Assembly: GCF_051846935.1 (NCBI RefSeq)
Contig: NZ_JBPYCS010000003.1
Location: forward strand, 62,001-126,000
DNA length: 64,000 nucleotides
Direction: 5' to 3'
Source: JBPYCR01 sp051846935
GTDB taxonomy: Bacteria > Bacillota > Bacilli > Bacillales > Amphibacillaceae
Below, piece by piece: positions 35,170-44,039 of this stretch. The notes below the pieces were generated by a model. The model was not told the DNA's origin. It ran no database searches and saw nothing but the letters and a program-made list of their open reading frames with translations. Both the position numbers and the translations under genes were made by a program. Each line of letters begins with the position of its first letter. Position 1 is the stretch's first letter.

Positions 35170-35805
35170 TTAGTAAAAAGATTTAATAAAAGCCTTTACT
35201 GCTTCATTAGCTACGAATGCTTCTAGAAGTGCGGCAACCAAAGCTACTGAGAGTAATAAAGCAAATATAGCAGCATAGTTGAGAAAAGGTGCTGCTATCG
35301 ATTGCGATATTTTCCGACTAAATAGTTTTGATAATAAGGCTAATGAAAAGATCATTGATAAACTACCAGCGGTAATATAAATCGGTATAATGAGAATGTT
35401 TTGCGGAACGATCGAGATTGATGCTAATATTAACCCCTTTACTCCTAACTGATTAACGATAAATCCAACAGAAAATCCAATAACCATCCCTTTAACAAAA
35501 ATTAGTATCCATACGATAGGTAAGCCAATTACAGATAAACCTAAAACGAACAAAAGCAATAAGTATTTTGCATGAAAAATAAAACTCTCTTTTACTATTT
35601 CTTTATTTTCAATAATATGTCCATTTAAAATTTGGCCGAAAAAGCGATCCAAATAAAAAAATAAATCTTGTTTTTGCACAAAATTCATGCTATTTACAAT
35701 TATCGCTCCAAAAACAATTCCTGTTAAGAACAAAATAATCATGAAAATATAAATGGTTGCATGGTCTCTTACATGGTTTACTACTAGAGTGCGGCTATTA
35801 TTCAT
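35170..35805 (-). CDS. spoIIM: stage II sporulation protein M
   Basis: SpoIIM joins SpoIID and SpoIIP in the DMP complex that drives engulfment of the forespore. The 211-residue protein has a short cytoplasmic N-terminus and about five membrane helices, with the family motif FVKGMVIGFSVGFIVNQLG in the middle. The ATG at 35805 has GGAGG six bases upstream. It lies between fur and the EndoQ-like gene, as in B. subtilis. Confidence 0.94.
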   Translation of the reverse strand: MNNSRTLVVNHVRDHATIYIFMIILFLTGIVFGAIIVNSMNFVQKQDLFFYLDRFFGQILNGHIIENKEIVKESFIFHAKYLLLLFVLGLSVIGLPIVWILIFVKGMVIGFSVGFIVNQLGVKGLILASISIVPQNILIIPIYITAGSLSMIFSLALLSKLFSRKISQSIAAPFLNYAAIFALLLSVALVAALLEAFVANEAVKAFIKSFY

Positions 35806-35902
35806 TGGATTCCTCCATTCAAAGACGTTCTACTAATAAAAACTATGAGGAAATCCTTGTAATAATACCAAAAATAGTAATGTTCTTTATATTATCTTGT
35901 AC

Positions 35903-37072
35903 TTAACTCAAAATCGTCCCATATGTTCCACCTCCACCAGCTTGTATCGATTGTTTCCCTTCCCGCATATTAATAATGGCATCTGCTAGTTTTTCCGATA
36001 CTACTTTTTTAAGTTGTGGAAATGGAACATGATGAATAACATTCATCTCTGTTCCAAAATGATCGAGCAATTTTTGAAATGTTTTCGGACCAAGTGTAGG
36101 AATATATTCCAATGGAACTTGATATTTATAAGGAGGACGATGCGACGATAATGATTTTCCGGCTGTTGATAATTCTTGTATTCGATCAAAAACGCCTTTT
36201 ATTATTTTTTGCGCTCCGCATGTTACACAGGTCGATCTCTCTTTTGATGTTGTCTGTAAGCAATTTGCACAAACCGTTGTATAATATTTACCTAATTGTG
36301 GATTCATTCCATAATTTGCTATGATTTTTCGTCCGTTTACATGGTGCAACGCACGACAAAACTCAATAAAACTTGGCTCCTTTAACAGCACTGCTTGATA
36401 TTCTCTGCCTATTTTATTTAATGAATGTGCATCGGAATTAGATAAATATGTATACGCATGCAATTCTTTAATTTGATCAGCCATCATACTGTCCGAGCTT
36501 AAACCTAATTCGACACCATCGATTTGTTTTGGATCTAATATTTCTGTTAGCGACTGCTTTACACCTTTTCCGTATAAGCTTTTAAAAGGGGTAAATATAT
36601 GAGCCGGAATAAAAATTCCTTCTAGTTCTTTAACTTTATTTTGCAATTGTTTCGCAGTTCCATAGTAACGTTGTGAGCTCAACGTAATATTTTTCATTCG
36701 ATGCTTAAGCCATTCTGTAAAAGCCGATATCCGTTTAATAGAAGGGAAATATGCTAATACATGAATTGGACCTTGACAAGCATTGTCATATACCTCCAAT
36801 TCACAACCTAATATTAACGTAACATGCTCAAAACGAATACCGCCTTCATCCAACTCTATTGCTTGTCCTTTTTCGATTAAGTGTAAAATTTCCATTTGAA
36901 CGGTCGGAACATGACTGTCAATAATCCCGATAAGATCAATTCCTTTTCGTCTACTCGCTTCCATTAATATGTTTGTTAATGTTAGCTTGTTTGACGCGGT
37001 TATTTTAACAGGATTATTGTACATATCCCTTCCAATATGGATATGCATATCCGCAAAATAAGAGGTTAACAT
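35903..37072 (-). CDS. yqxK: PHP-domain nuclease, endonuclease Q family (YqxK)
   Basis: The 389-residue protein begins YFADMHIHIGRDM, the metal-binding HxH start of a PHP domain, and continues with ILGCELEVYD and YLSNSDAHS. A zinc ribbon follows (CANCLQ...CVTCG), then a helix-hairpin-helix-like tail (YIPTLGPKTFQKLLDHFG). This layout fits endonuclease Q, which nicks DNA 5' of deaminated bases such as hypoxanthine and uracil. The start overlaps the nudF stop by seven bases. The role in deamination repair is by family, not shown here. Confidence 0.85.
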   Translation of the reverse strand: MLTSYFADMHIHIGRDMYNNPVKITASNKLTLTNILMEASRRKGIDLIGIIDSHVPTVQMEILHLIEKGQAIELDEGGIRFEHVTLILGCELEVYDNACQGPIHVLAYFPSIKRISAFTEWLKHRMKNITLSSQRYYGTAKQLQNKVKELEGIFIPAHIFTPFKSLYGKGVKQSLTEILDPKQIDGVELGLSSDSMMADQIKELHAYTYLSNSDAHSLNKIGREYQAVLLKEPSFIEFCRALHHVNGRKIIANYGMNPQLGKYYTTVCANCLQTTSKERSTCVTCGAQKIIKGVFDRIQELSTAGKSLSSHRPPYKYQVPLEYIPTLGPKTFQKLLDHFGTEMNVIHHVPFPQLKKVVSEKLADAIINMREGKQSIQAGGGGTYGTILS

Positions 37073-37614
37073 TCATCTCTCATCCTTTTCATTTCCAAAT
37101 AAGTAATCGCATATATTGTTTTAGCATCATAAATTCTTTTCTCTTTTATTGCAATTTTTGCCTCTTCCAATGTCATTTCGACTGGTTTTACAAATTCGTC
37201 CTCATCGCCTTGTATAGGTTGCTGTAATTGATAAACATTATTTGCATAGTAAATATGAATTAATTCATTTGCAAATCCCGGTGATGTATAAAAAGAAGTA
37301 ATATATTTTAGCTGAGCAGTCGTATAATTAGTTTCTTCTTCTAATTCTCGTATTGCCGTAATTTCGGGTTCCTCTCCTACTTCGATTTTACCAGCGGGGA
37401 TTTCTATAATGGATCGCTCTAAAGGTTTACGATATTGTTCTACTAAAACAATCTTGTTCTCTAAATTGATCGGAATAATCGCTACCGCTCCTGGGTGTTT
37501 TACTAGCTCACGGTACGATGTTTTTCCATTTGGCAATTCGACTTTATCTAGTTGAACTGTAATAATTTTCCCTTTAAAGATCACTTCAGATTCTATCGTA
37601 GTCTCTCGATTCAT
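37066..37614 (-). CDS. nudF: Nudix hydrolase, ADP-ribose pyrophosphatase
   Basis: The enzyme hydrolyses ADP-ribose to AMP and ribose-5-phosphate. The Nudix box GKIEVGEEPEITAIRELEEE lies near residue 80; the usual final glycine is replaced. A proline-phenylalanine pair, SFYTSPGFANELIHIY, downstream is typical of the ADP-ribose subfamily. It is the first gene of a pair with the EndoQ-like gene, both plausible in nucleotide damage control. A three-codon frame (ATG AAC AAA TGA) with a good ribosome binding site overlaps its start. Confidence 0.9.
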   Translation of the reverse strand: MNRETTIESEVIFKGKIITVQLDKVELPNGKTSYRELVKHPGAVAIIPINLENKIVLVEQYRKPLERSIIEIPAGKIEVGEEPEITAIRELEEETNYTTAQLKYITSFYTSPGFANELIHIYYANNVYQLQQPIQGDEDEFVKPVEMTLEEAKIAIKEKRIYDAKTIYAITYLEMKRMRDEC

Positions 37615-37806
37615 TTGTTCATTGCACTCTCCCTCACTTTTTAGTTTCCCCTAAATAGTTTATCATAATCTACTTTTTAAAAAGTTGTCATTTAGTCCAA
37701 TTATATTTACAATAAAGTCAATTTCATTGGAGCTGATTGAACATGTTCAGACGTTAATTTAACATTATAGAAGAAAGTATAGCTAGGAGTGTAGAGAGGT
37801 GTTAAA

Positions 37807-38721
37807 GTGAAGGTAAATCAAATTGGAAGTTCGGATTTATATGTTTCAGAGCTTACCCTTGGTTGTATGTCTCTTGGAACAGATTATCAGAAAGCACGTC
37901 GTATCATTGATGAAGCGATCGATATGGGAATAAATCATTTGGATACTGCGGATTTATATGGTTTTGGAGACAATGAACGTATTGTTGGTGAAGCAATTAA
38001 ACATAAACGAGATCAGTTAATTTTAACGACAAAAGTAGGCAATCATTTTAATCGTGTTAAGAAAGATTGGTATTGGGATCCGTCAAAAGAGCATATTATT
38101 TCAAGCGCTAAAGCAAGCTTACGAAGACTTAAGACAGACTATATAGATTTATATTTGTTACACGGAGGAACAATTGATGACCCGATAGAAGAATCAATTG
38201 ACGCATTTGAACAACTAAAGAAAGAAGGGATTATTCGAGCATATGGCATTTCCTCGATCCGTCCAAATGTAATAAATGCTTATGTTACTAACTCGAATAT
38301 TGATGCGGTTATGCTTCAATATAATTTGCTTGATCGCAGGCCAGAGGAGAATATTCTTACTTTATTACACAAACATAAAATTAGTGTCCTTGCTCGCGGA
38401 CCACTTGCAAAAGGTATTTTAATTGATTCACCAACAAGGAATAAAAAGCTGAACGAAAGCTATTTAAATTATACGAAAAACGATGTGCTTCATATTATAC
38501 AACAGCTCGAAGCATATCAAAATATGAAACGTTTAAAAGATATTGCTTTTAAATATGTCTTATTTCATCCGGTTGTAGCTTCGGCCGTGTTTGGTGTTCG
38601 TTCAGTTGAACAGCTTATTGAAAATTTAAGCTTTGATTCTTCACATGAGCTTTCTTCAGATGCATACCAATACATCCAACACGTTACAAAAGCAATCCGA
38701 TATATAAATCATCGAATATAA
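37807..38721 (+). CDS. yqkF: aldo/keto reductase YqkF
   Basis: This is an NADPH-dependent aldo/keto reductase of 304 residues and the only clear plus-strand gene. The catalytic residues are seen in HLDTADLYGFGDNE (aspartate, tyrosine), LTTKVGN (lysine) and YLLHGG (histidine). The substrate is unknown. The start is GTG at 37807, five bases after GAGGTG. It is divergent from nudF and convergent with cotE; a shared terminator lies at 38743-38774. In B. subtilis yqkF is also next to nudF. Confidence 0.9.
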   Translation: MKVNQIGSSDLYVSELTLGCMSLGTDYQKARRIIDEAIDMGINHLDTADLYGFGDNERIVGEAIKHKRDQLILTTKVGNHFNRVKKDWYWDPSKEHIISSAKASLRRLKTDYIDLYLLHGGTIDDPIEESIDAFEQLKKEGIIRAYGISSIRPNVINAYVTNSNIDAVMLQYNLLDRRPEENILTLLHKHKISVLARGPLAKGILIDSPTRNKKLNESYLNYTKNDVLHIIQQLEAYQNMKRLKDIAFKYVLFHPVVASAVFGVRSVEQLIENLSFDSSHELSSDAYQYIQHVTKAIRYINHRI

Positions 38722-38742
38722 CAAGTAATGAGTCGTACGTAA

Positions 38743-38774
38743 AAAAAGAAGCTATCCGGAAGTTAGGATAGCTT
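38743..38774 (-). terminator. terminator between yqkF and cotE
   Basis: AAGCTATCC and GGATAGCTT form a perfect 9-bp stem. The minus-strand side is followed by CTTTTTTT, so it ends cotE; the plus-strand tail (TCGTCATTT) is weaker but may also serve yqkF. Confidence 0.8.
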
Positions 38775-38823
38775 TCGTCATTTCACTATTTGCTTAAAGT
38801 AGAACGCAGATTTTGACAACGTG

Positions 38824-39393
38824 TTAGTCTTTTTTCCTTCTTCCTAGAAAGTCTGGGTTCACATCGCTTAATTCATCATCGGTTAGTTTAACGTCCCAAT
38901 CCTCATCGTCGTCGTCAATTTGATAACCTTCGGGATTTACTCGGACATACACTTTCGTTTCACCTATTATTTTTACAATAAATTCTCTTTCGACCTCTAC
39001 TTCAATTTTACTTCCATGTTTGTCAATTTCGCATTCTAAACAATTTGGTTGCTGTACTGCCTTAGCGATTACATCATAATCATCGCTTATACAATGATCG
39101 TCCTTAACAGAAAGTGGGACATAATCGGAATAGGTTACTCTTTCCGTTACAACTTCCGTTTTTGTGTTATCATTGTACGAATACCAAATATTTATATCGT
39201 AACTTCCATTAATCTCAACTGTATCATCCGACTTTTTCTTGGCATTATATAGGTGATTGATGACCCAACAACCCAGGATGCTTGTCGGTCTATGTGATGG
39301 TGATACATGATGGGTTGCCTTTGTAAACTTACGTCCTTTTCCACAAACAGCTTTCGTAATAATTTCTCTGTAATCTTTTTTAAGAAAAGTCAT
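38824..39393 (-). CDS. cotE: outer spore coat morphogenetic protein CotE
   Basis: CotE builds the outer coat of the spore and recruits many other coat proteins. The 189-residue protein has DYREIITKAVCGKGRKFTKA near the start, SILGCWVINHLY, NIWYSYNDNTKTEVVTERV, and a strongly acidic end (DDDDEDWDVKLTDDELSDVN), all as in B. subtilis CotE. The ATG at 39393 has AGGAGG ten bases upstream. In B. subtilis mutS and mutL follow; here yqkF does. Confidence 0.95.
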   Translation of the reverse strand: MTFLKKDYREIITKAVCGKGRKFTKATHHVSPSHRPTSILGCWVINHLYNAKKKSDDTVEINGSYDINIWYSYNDNTKTEVVTERVTYSDYVPLSVKDDHCISDDYDVIAKAVQQPNCLECEIDKHGSKIEVEVEREFIVKIIGETKVYVRVNPEGYQIDDDDEDWDVKLTDDELSDVNPDFLGRRKKD

Positions 39394-39422
39394 CGTGCGT
39401 ATACCTCCTCTTTTGTCATAGT

Positions 39423-39452
39423 CATTTTATGCAAGACAAACACCTAAAGTGC
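39423..39452 (-). promoter_or_regulatory. candidate sigma-K promoter of cotE
   Basis: GCATAAAATG matches the sigma-K -10 pattern GCATAnnnTR, with CAC sixteen bases upstream as the -35 (mACm). cotE of B. subtilis has a late sigma-K promoter besides a sigma-E one. Confidence 0.4.
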
Positions 39453-39820
39453 ATAATGATTCTTTAAAAAGAGAAGAACAATATTTTTCAGATCCTATTT
39501 GGAACCAAAACTATTCGCTATATTATTGGTAATTAAGTTTGAGACTTAGCTAAAAATCTGGTGAACAATCTTTGGTGGCATAACATTTGGGTGAGGTTAG
39601 GGCAATAGTATTTCATCTAGCATGTAGAAAAAATCGAACAGTTCAATTTAAGATACAACGCCGCTCCATAATGATACTTCGGTCTCGCTTGAAGGACATA
39701 CGTGCAACACCGAATCATACGTTGCATCTACAGTATCTTCTTTTCTGCAGACGACTGGTGAGCACCACATACAATAATAGCGCCCTTAGTATTGAGAGTA
39801 CACAAATATAAACTCAACTA
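39453..39820. other. intergenic stretch between ymcA and cotE without a gene
   Basis: I see no credible gene, RNA or clear repeat here. A plus-strand frame of 74 codons (39587-39811) has low-complexity, arginine-rich translation and no proper ribosome binding site. Confidence 0.4.
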
Positions 39821-39863
39821 AAAATGGTTCTGAGCATCAAATTCGTATGCTCAAAACCATTTT
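39821..39863 (-). terminator. intrinsic terminator of ymcA
   Basis: On the minus strand AAAATGGTTTTGAGCAT pairs with ATGCTCAGAACCATTTT with one mismatch, followed by T. It begins 35 bases after the ymcA stop. Confidence 0.85.
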
Positions 39864-39897
39864 CTCTAAACGTGTAGTGTGTAATCTAGTTTGCTTC

Positions 39898-40329
39898 TTA
39901 CTTACTACATGGAGAACTAGACTTCTTTTTTGATCCCGTTTCTCCTGCTAATAAATCTCCGCCAGTTGCTTCTATTACATGATTTGTCACTTCTCGTGAA
40001 ATTGTTCCTGAAACGAGCTGCAACACGTCATTTACGAGAGTTTGGGTTTCCTGAAACTCCTGTACAACTGGAATTTCATCCAGCTCATTTTGTAAATGAT
40101 CAATTTCTGCTTCAACTTTCTTAAGCGCCTCTGTCTTCTCGTATGCTTGAAAATTAACTGCTTGCTTTTGCAATGTTTTAATTCTTGATATTAATTGTTG
40201 TACTTTTTTATTTTCATTTAATTTTGCTTCCACTTGCTTAAAACGTTCAATTTCCTCTGTATTTGCAAGCATTTTTGCTAGGTTTTTTGCTTCATCTAAT
40301 ACTTGCTGTCTTGTATATTCAGCCAACAT
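39898..40329 (-). CDS. ymcA: RicA/YmcA family regulator of RNA processing
   Basis: YmcA (RicA) forms a complex with YlbF and YaaT that partners RNase Y in mRNA maturation and promotes sporulation, competence and biofilm formation. The 143-residue protein is largely helical (EEIERFKQVEAKLNENKKVQ). The C-terminal cysteine in SSPCSK may join the complex's iron-sulfur clusters. The ATG at 40329 overlaps the miaB stop (TAATG). Its target, rny, lies 4 kb away in this same window. Confidence 0.92.
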   Translation of the reverse strand: MLAEYTRQQVLDEAKNLAKMLANTEEIERFKQVEAKLNENKKVQQLISRIKTLQKQAVNFQAYEKTEALKKVEAEIDHLQNELDEIPVVQEFQETQTLVNDVLQLVSGTISREVTNHVIEATGGDLLAGETGSKKKSSSPCSK

Positions 40330-41897
40330 TAATTCACCTCTACTGTATTTTCTACCATGACACCATCTAGGGACCATGTTTTTGCTTCTGTTATTTTCAC
40401 TTCTACAATTTGACCGATTGTCGATTTTGGAGCTCTAAAGTTCACTACTTTATTCTTTTCAGTATATCCAGAAAGAACATTAGGATCTTTCTTGCTTTCG
40501 CCTTCTACAAGTACTTTTACAATCTTTCCTTGATAGGATTTCATCGATTCGGCTGCTTGCTTGTTAACTAGTTCGTTTAATCGGTATAAGCGTTTCTTTT
40601 TAACTTCCATTGGAACGTCGTCTTTTCGAGCAGCTGCCGGTGTACCTTCCCGTGGTGAATATATAAATGTATAGGCAGATTCGAACCCGACTTCTTCCAT
40701 TAATGTCATCGTCTCTTCAAATTGCTCATCTGTTTCATTTGGAAATCCGACAATAATGTCTGTAGTAAGTGTTACATTCGGAATCGCCTTTTTTATTTTT
40801 GAGACGAGCTCTAAATAGGATTCTCGCGTATATTTCCTATTCATTCGTCTTAGAACCTCACTGCTTCCTGATTGCACCGGTAAATGAATGTGGTCCATTA
40901 AGTTGCCACCTTGGGCGAGAACTTCGATGAGATGATCATCAAAATCTCTCGGATGAGAAGTAGTAAAACGAATCCGTGGAATATCGATTTTATGAAGATC
41001 ATTCATCAAATCGCCAAACCGATACGAAATATCTTCAAAGTCTTTTCCATACGCATTCACGTTTTGGCCAAGAACTGTAATTTCTTTATAGCCTTGTGCA
41101 GCTAAATGGCGTACTTCCTGTATAATATCTTCGGGACGACGACTTCGTTCTTTTCCACGTGTCATAGGTACGATGCAATATGTGCAAAACTTATCACATC
41201 CATACATTATATTTACCCAAGCTTTGATTTTCCCATGTCTAACTTTCGGCAAGTTTTCGATAATGTCGCCTTCTTTTGACCACACTTCTACAACTTTCTC
41301 TTTGTTAAAGAAAGAATCTTTAATTAAGTGCGGTAAGCGATGAATGTTATGTGTCCCAAAGATTAAATCAACATGTTGGTGCTTTTTCATTATTTTATTT
41401 ACTACGGATTCTTGCTGAGACATACACCCACATACGCCTAGAATCAAATCCGGTTTTTCCAGTTTTAACGGTTTTAAATGTCCGAGTTCACCAAACACTT
41501 TATTTTCCGCGTTTTCTCGGATTGCACACGTATTTAATAAAATAATATCTGCATCGGTTGTTTCCGTAGTTGATTCATAACCCATTTCTGTTAAAATGCC
41601 CGCCATAACTTCAGTGTCGTGTTCATTCATTTGACACCCATATGTACGAATAAGGAATTTTTTACCCTTTCCAATTCCTTGCATATCTTTGGGTATGCCA
41701 AAGTCATAATGGACCTCTATTTTTTCGCGATACCGCTTTCGAGCCTTGTTCATATTCGGTGGCTCGTATGTTGTTTGAAAGTACTTTGCAAAATCTTCCG
41801 TAGTCTTTTCGTGCAGCGGTTTATTTTTTTCTAAGTTTTTATTATTTGGTTCACCTTGTACAATTTGGGCCATTTCTTTTCTTTGTTGTTCATTCAT
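40329..41897 (-). CDS. miaB: tRNA-2-methylthio-N6-dimethylallyladenosine synthase MiaB
   Basis: MiaB adds the methylthio group to i6A37 of tRNAs using radical SAM chemistry and two iron-sulfur clusters. The 522-residue protein has a N-terminal MTTase domain (FLIRTYGCQMNEHDTE; three cysteines), the radical SAM CxxxCxxC in YGCDKFCTYCIVPMTRGKER, and a C-terminal TRAM domain. The N-terminal extension of about 65 residues is usual in Bacillus. It is followed by ymcA as in B. subtilis. Confidence 0.96.
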   Translation of the reverse strand: MNEQQRKEMAQIVQGEPNNKNLEKNKPLHEKTTEDFAKYFQTTYEPPNMNKARKRYREKIEVHYDFGIPKDMQGIGKGKKFLIRTYGCQMNEHDTEVMAGILTEMGYESTTETTDADIILLNTCAIRENAENKVFGELGHLKPLKLEKPDLILGVCGCMSQQESVVNKIMKKHQHVDLIFGTHNIHRLPHLIKDSFFNKEKVVEVWSKEGDIIENLPKVRHGKIKAWVNIMYGCDKFCTYCIVPMTRGKERSRRPEDIIQEVRHLAAQGYKEITVLGQNVNAYGKDFEDISYRFGDLMNDLHKIDIPRIRFTTSHPRDFDDHLIEVLAQGGNLMDHIHLPVQSGSSEVLRRMNRKYTRESYLELVSKIKKAIPNVTLTTDIIVGFPNETDEQFEETMTLMEEVGFESAYTFIYSPREGTPAAARKDDVPMEVKKKRLYRLNELVNKQAAESMKSYQGKIVKVLVEGESKKDPNVLSGYTEKNKVVNFRAPKSTIGQIVEVKITEAKTWSLDGVMVENTVEVN

Positions 41898-42077
41898 AAA
41901 CCAAAAAGCTCCTTTCGCAATCGATATTACTTACTTAAATAGAAGAAAATGTTCTTATTTTGCAGTTAAACAAGGAACTGCTTTTACTGCAATATATTTA
42001 TAGAAAAAATTAGTTTTATAATTAGCCATTTCCATTAGTATAGTATAAGTCTTTTTCGCAAATTAAACAACAGATGG

Positions 42078-42339
42078 AATTTAAGAGATTGAGTTAAGTA
42101 TTCGTGGGTGTTATTTTAAGAAGTTAAAAAACCTCTCTTTGTATTCGTTAATTTTAGTATTGATTCCTACCGACCGCAGTAGATATACACTACGCTTTCC
42201 GTGGGCAGTGAAAATCAACGGTGTTATTCATGTGTATATCGTTCGAAGTAAAATTGATCACATATTATCTAGTTAGATTCGTGCATCTGTTCCCCCACAA
42301 ACATTTTACTCATACAATTTAAGAGATTGAGTTAAGTAT
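42078..42339 (+). repeat. dispersed repeat family B, copy 2, flanked by 24-bp direct repeats
   Basis: Bases 42086-42315 match 19036-19279. The copy lacks about 17 bases between GTGGGCA and GAAAA. A 24-base sequence starting AATTTAAGAGATTGAG occurs perfectly at 42078-42101 and again at 42316-42339, giving a 238-base period. It lies in the miaB-spoVS gap, where B. subtilis has tdh and kbl. Confidence 0.9.
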
Positions 42340-42439
42340 AATAGTGGATATTTAGACCCTTGAAAAACACACTTTTTATATAGGTTTTTCTGAATTTTTA
42401 ATACCCTACCGATGTCGACATATAATTCGCGCTCTATTC

Positions 42440-42535
42440 CGACACGAATGAATGGAAGGTGTGAGAGCGGGTGCAAAGAAAACGGTGCTTAGCACGAGGA
42501 GGAGCACTACTCGCTCACAGAAAGGGCGTATTGTC
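42440..42535 (-). repeat. degenerate repeat family C copy
   Basis: The minus strand carries CCTCCTCGTGCTAAGCAC, which differs by one base from CCTCCTCGTGCTACGCAC near 59290. The rest is too diverged to align. The remaining parts of the 41898-42758 gap show no gene. Confidence 0.5.
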
Positions 42536-42758
42536 CATGAGTGGTAATGTTAGGAAACCTTTCCTTATTAATTTATTTCGAATACCATTAAGAAAATAGA
42601 GCAATTAAGCGTCCTTACTTATTTCAAGCACCCATCCTGATTCTCCAATAGAAAATTTAAAAATCCTCTCTTATATTGACTGTTCACTTTACTAATAATA
42701 CCATTTATCTAATCTATTTTTCTTTCAAATAAAATAAAATTGTTAATTCAAAATGAAA

Positions 42759-42785
42759 AAGTGTTACGCTCCTCACGTAACACTT
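42759..42785 (-). terminator. intrinsic terminator of spoVS
   Basis: A perfect 10-bp stem, AAGTGTTACG/CGTAACACTT, with a 7-base loop is followed on the minus strand by TTTCATTTT. Confidence 0.85.
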
Positions 42786-42801
42786 ACTATCTCTATACAA
42801 G

Positions 42802-43062
42802 TTATCGCGGCTCTACGATCAATTTAATCGCTGTTCGTTCCTCATTATCAATCGTTATATCTGTAAATGCTGGAATACAAATTAAATCTACTCCACTTGG
42901 GGCAACAAAGCCCCTGGCAATTGCAACTGCCTTTATTGATTGATTTAATGCGCCTGCTCCAATTGCTTGTAGTTCTGCTGTACCATGCTCTCTTAATACA
43001 TTGGCTAATGCTCCTGCTACTGAGTTAGGATTTGATTTTGCTGAAACTTTTAAAATGTCCAT
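42802..43062 (-). CDS. spoVS: stage V sporulation protein S
   Basis: SpoVS is an Alba-like protein needed for spore coat and core development after septation. It is highly conserved: the 86 residues begin MDILKVSAKSNPNSVAGALA and include ARGFVAPSGVDLICIPAF. I chose the ATG at 43062 with GGAGG eight bases upstream. It lies between ymdB and miaB, with a terminator of its own. Confidence 0.96.
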   Translation of the reverse strand: MDILKVSAKSNPNSVAGALANVLREHGTAELQAIGAGALNQSIKAVAIARGFVAPSGVDLICIPAFTDITIDNEERTAIKLIVEPR

Positions 43063-43167
43063 TACTAGTACCTCCTTCATTTGCTAATATAGACCTATTG
43101 CTACTATATTCTTAGAGATGATACCTTATTACCTAATTATGCACGAACTATTTAAAAATTCAAATAA

Positions 43168-43965
43168 TCAACTAAAAAATGGGTGATCGTCGTTGATGAT
43201 AATTCTTTCTATCCCGGTAGCTATTCCTTGTTTTTCATCAATGGTTACTATACATCCGTTCAATTGACGTTTCCCTTCTTTCAGAACTTCAAAACGAACG
43301 GGCAAGTTTGTTAAAAACTGCTTCAACACAGCTCCTCTTTCTACTCCTAAAATTCCGTCATATGGCCCTGTCATGCCCACATCTGTAATATATGCTGTTC
43401 CTTTGTCTAAAATGCGTTCATCTGCTGTTTGTACATGAGTATGTGTACCAACTACTGCTGTTGCTCGGCCGTCAAGATACCAAGCAAATGCTTGCTTTTC
43501 ACTCGTAGCTTCTCCATGAAAATCGATAAAAATAAGTGGCGTTCTTTTTTTGGCTGTTTCAATAAGTTCGTCTATTTTACGAAAAGGATCATCGATTGCA
43601 GGAAGAAAGGTTCTACCTTGAATATTAATAACTGCAATTTCCAAATTATTTACCGGAATAAAAACAAGTGACTTTCCTGGTGTTCCCTCTGGATAATTTG
43701 CTGGACGAAGCAAATACTTTGCCTCATCTATAAATTCAAATATTTCTTTTTTTGCCCACGTATGATTTCCCATCGTAATTACTTGGGCGCCCCATTCTAA
43801 AAAACTTTTGTATATTTTTTCTGTTATCCCTTTCCCTGCTGCTGCATTTTCACCATTTATAATTGTTACTGAAGGACGATATTTATCTTTCAGCTTTGGC
43901 AAATATTCTTTTACCATTTCTCGACCTGGAGCACCGACTACATCTCCGATAAATAATACTTTCAT
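43168..43965 (-). CDS. ymdB: YmdB metallophosphoesterase (2',3'-cyclic nucleotide phosphodiesterase)
   Basis: YmdB hydrolyses 2',3'- and 3',5'-cyclic nucleotides and affects biofilm and motility choices in B. subtilis. The 265-residue protein has the metal site residues in FIGDVVGAPGRE, INGENAAAGKGI, MGNHTWAKKEI, DFHGEATSEKQAF and VGTHTHVQTADE. I chose the ATG at 43965 with AGGATG eight bases upstream; a GTG precedes it at 43968. It follows rny, with which it is often cotranscribed, though here a terminator and a MITE-like element separate them. Confidence 0.95.
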   Translation of the reverse strand: MKVLFIGDVVGAPGREMVKEYLPKLKDKYRPSVTIINGENAAAGKGITEKIYKSFLEWGAQVITMGNHTWAKKEIFEFIDEAKYLLRPANYPEGTPGKSLVFIPVNNLEIAVINIQGRTFLPAIDDPFRKIDELIETAKKRTPLIFIDFHGEATSEKQAFAWYLDGRATAVVGTHTHVQTADERILDKGTAYITDVGMTGPYDGILGVERGAVLKQFLTNLPVRFEVLKEGKRQLNGCIVTIDEKQGIATGIERIIINDDHPFFS

Positions 43966-44039
43966 CACAAGTTCATCCTAACTATTTTAGTACTTCTAGT
44001 GTTCCATATGCGTGCACAGATGTCAAAATAAAAAGGTTC

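Noticed and set aside
39587..39811. Plus-strand 74-codon frame in the ymcA-cotE gap
   Set aside because: It begins at a GTG without a proper site, and the composition is unlike neighbouring genes.
43081..43167. Sigma-H promoter upstream of spoVS
   Set aside because: A GAATAT -10 is present, but the AGGT-like -35 candidates are at the wrong spacing.
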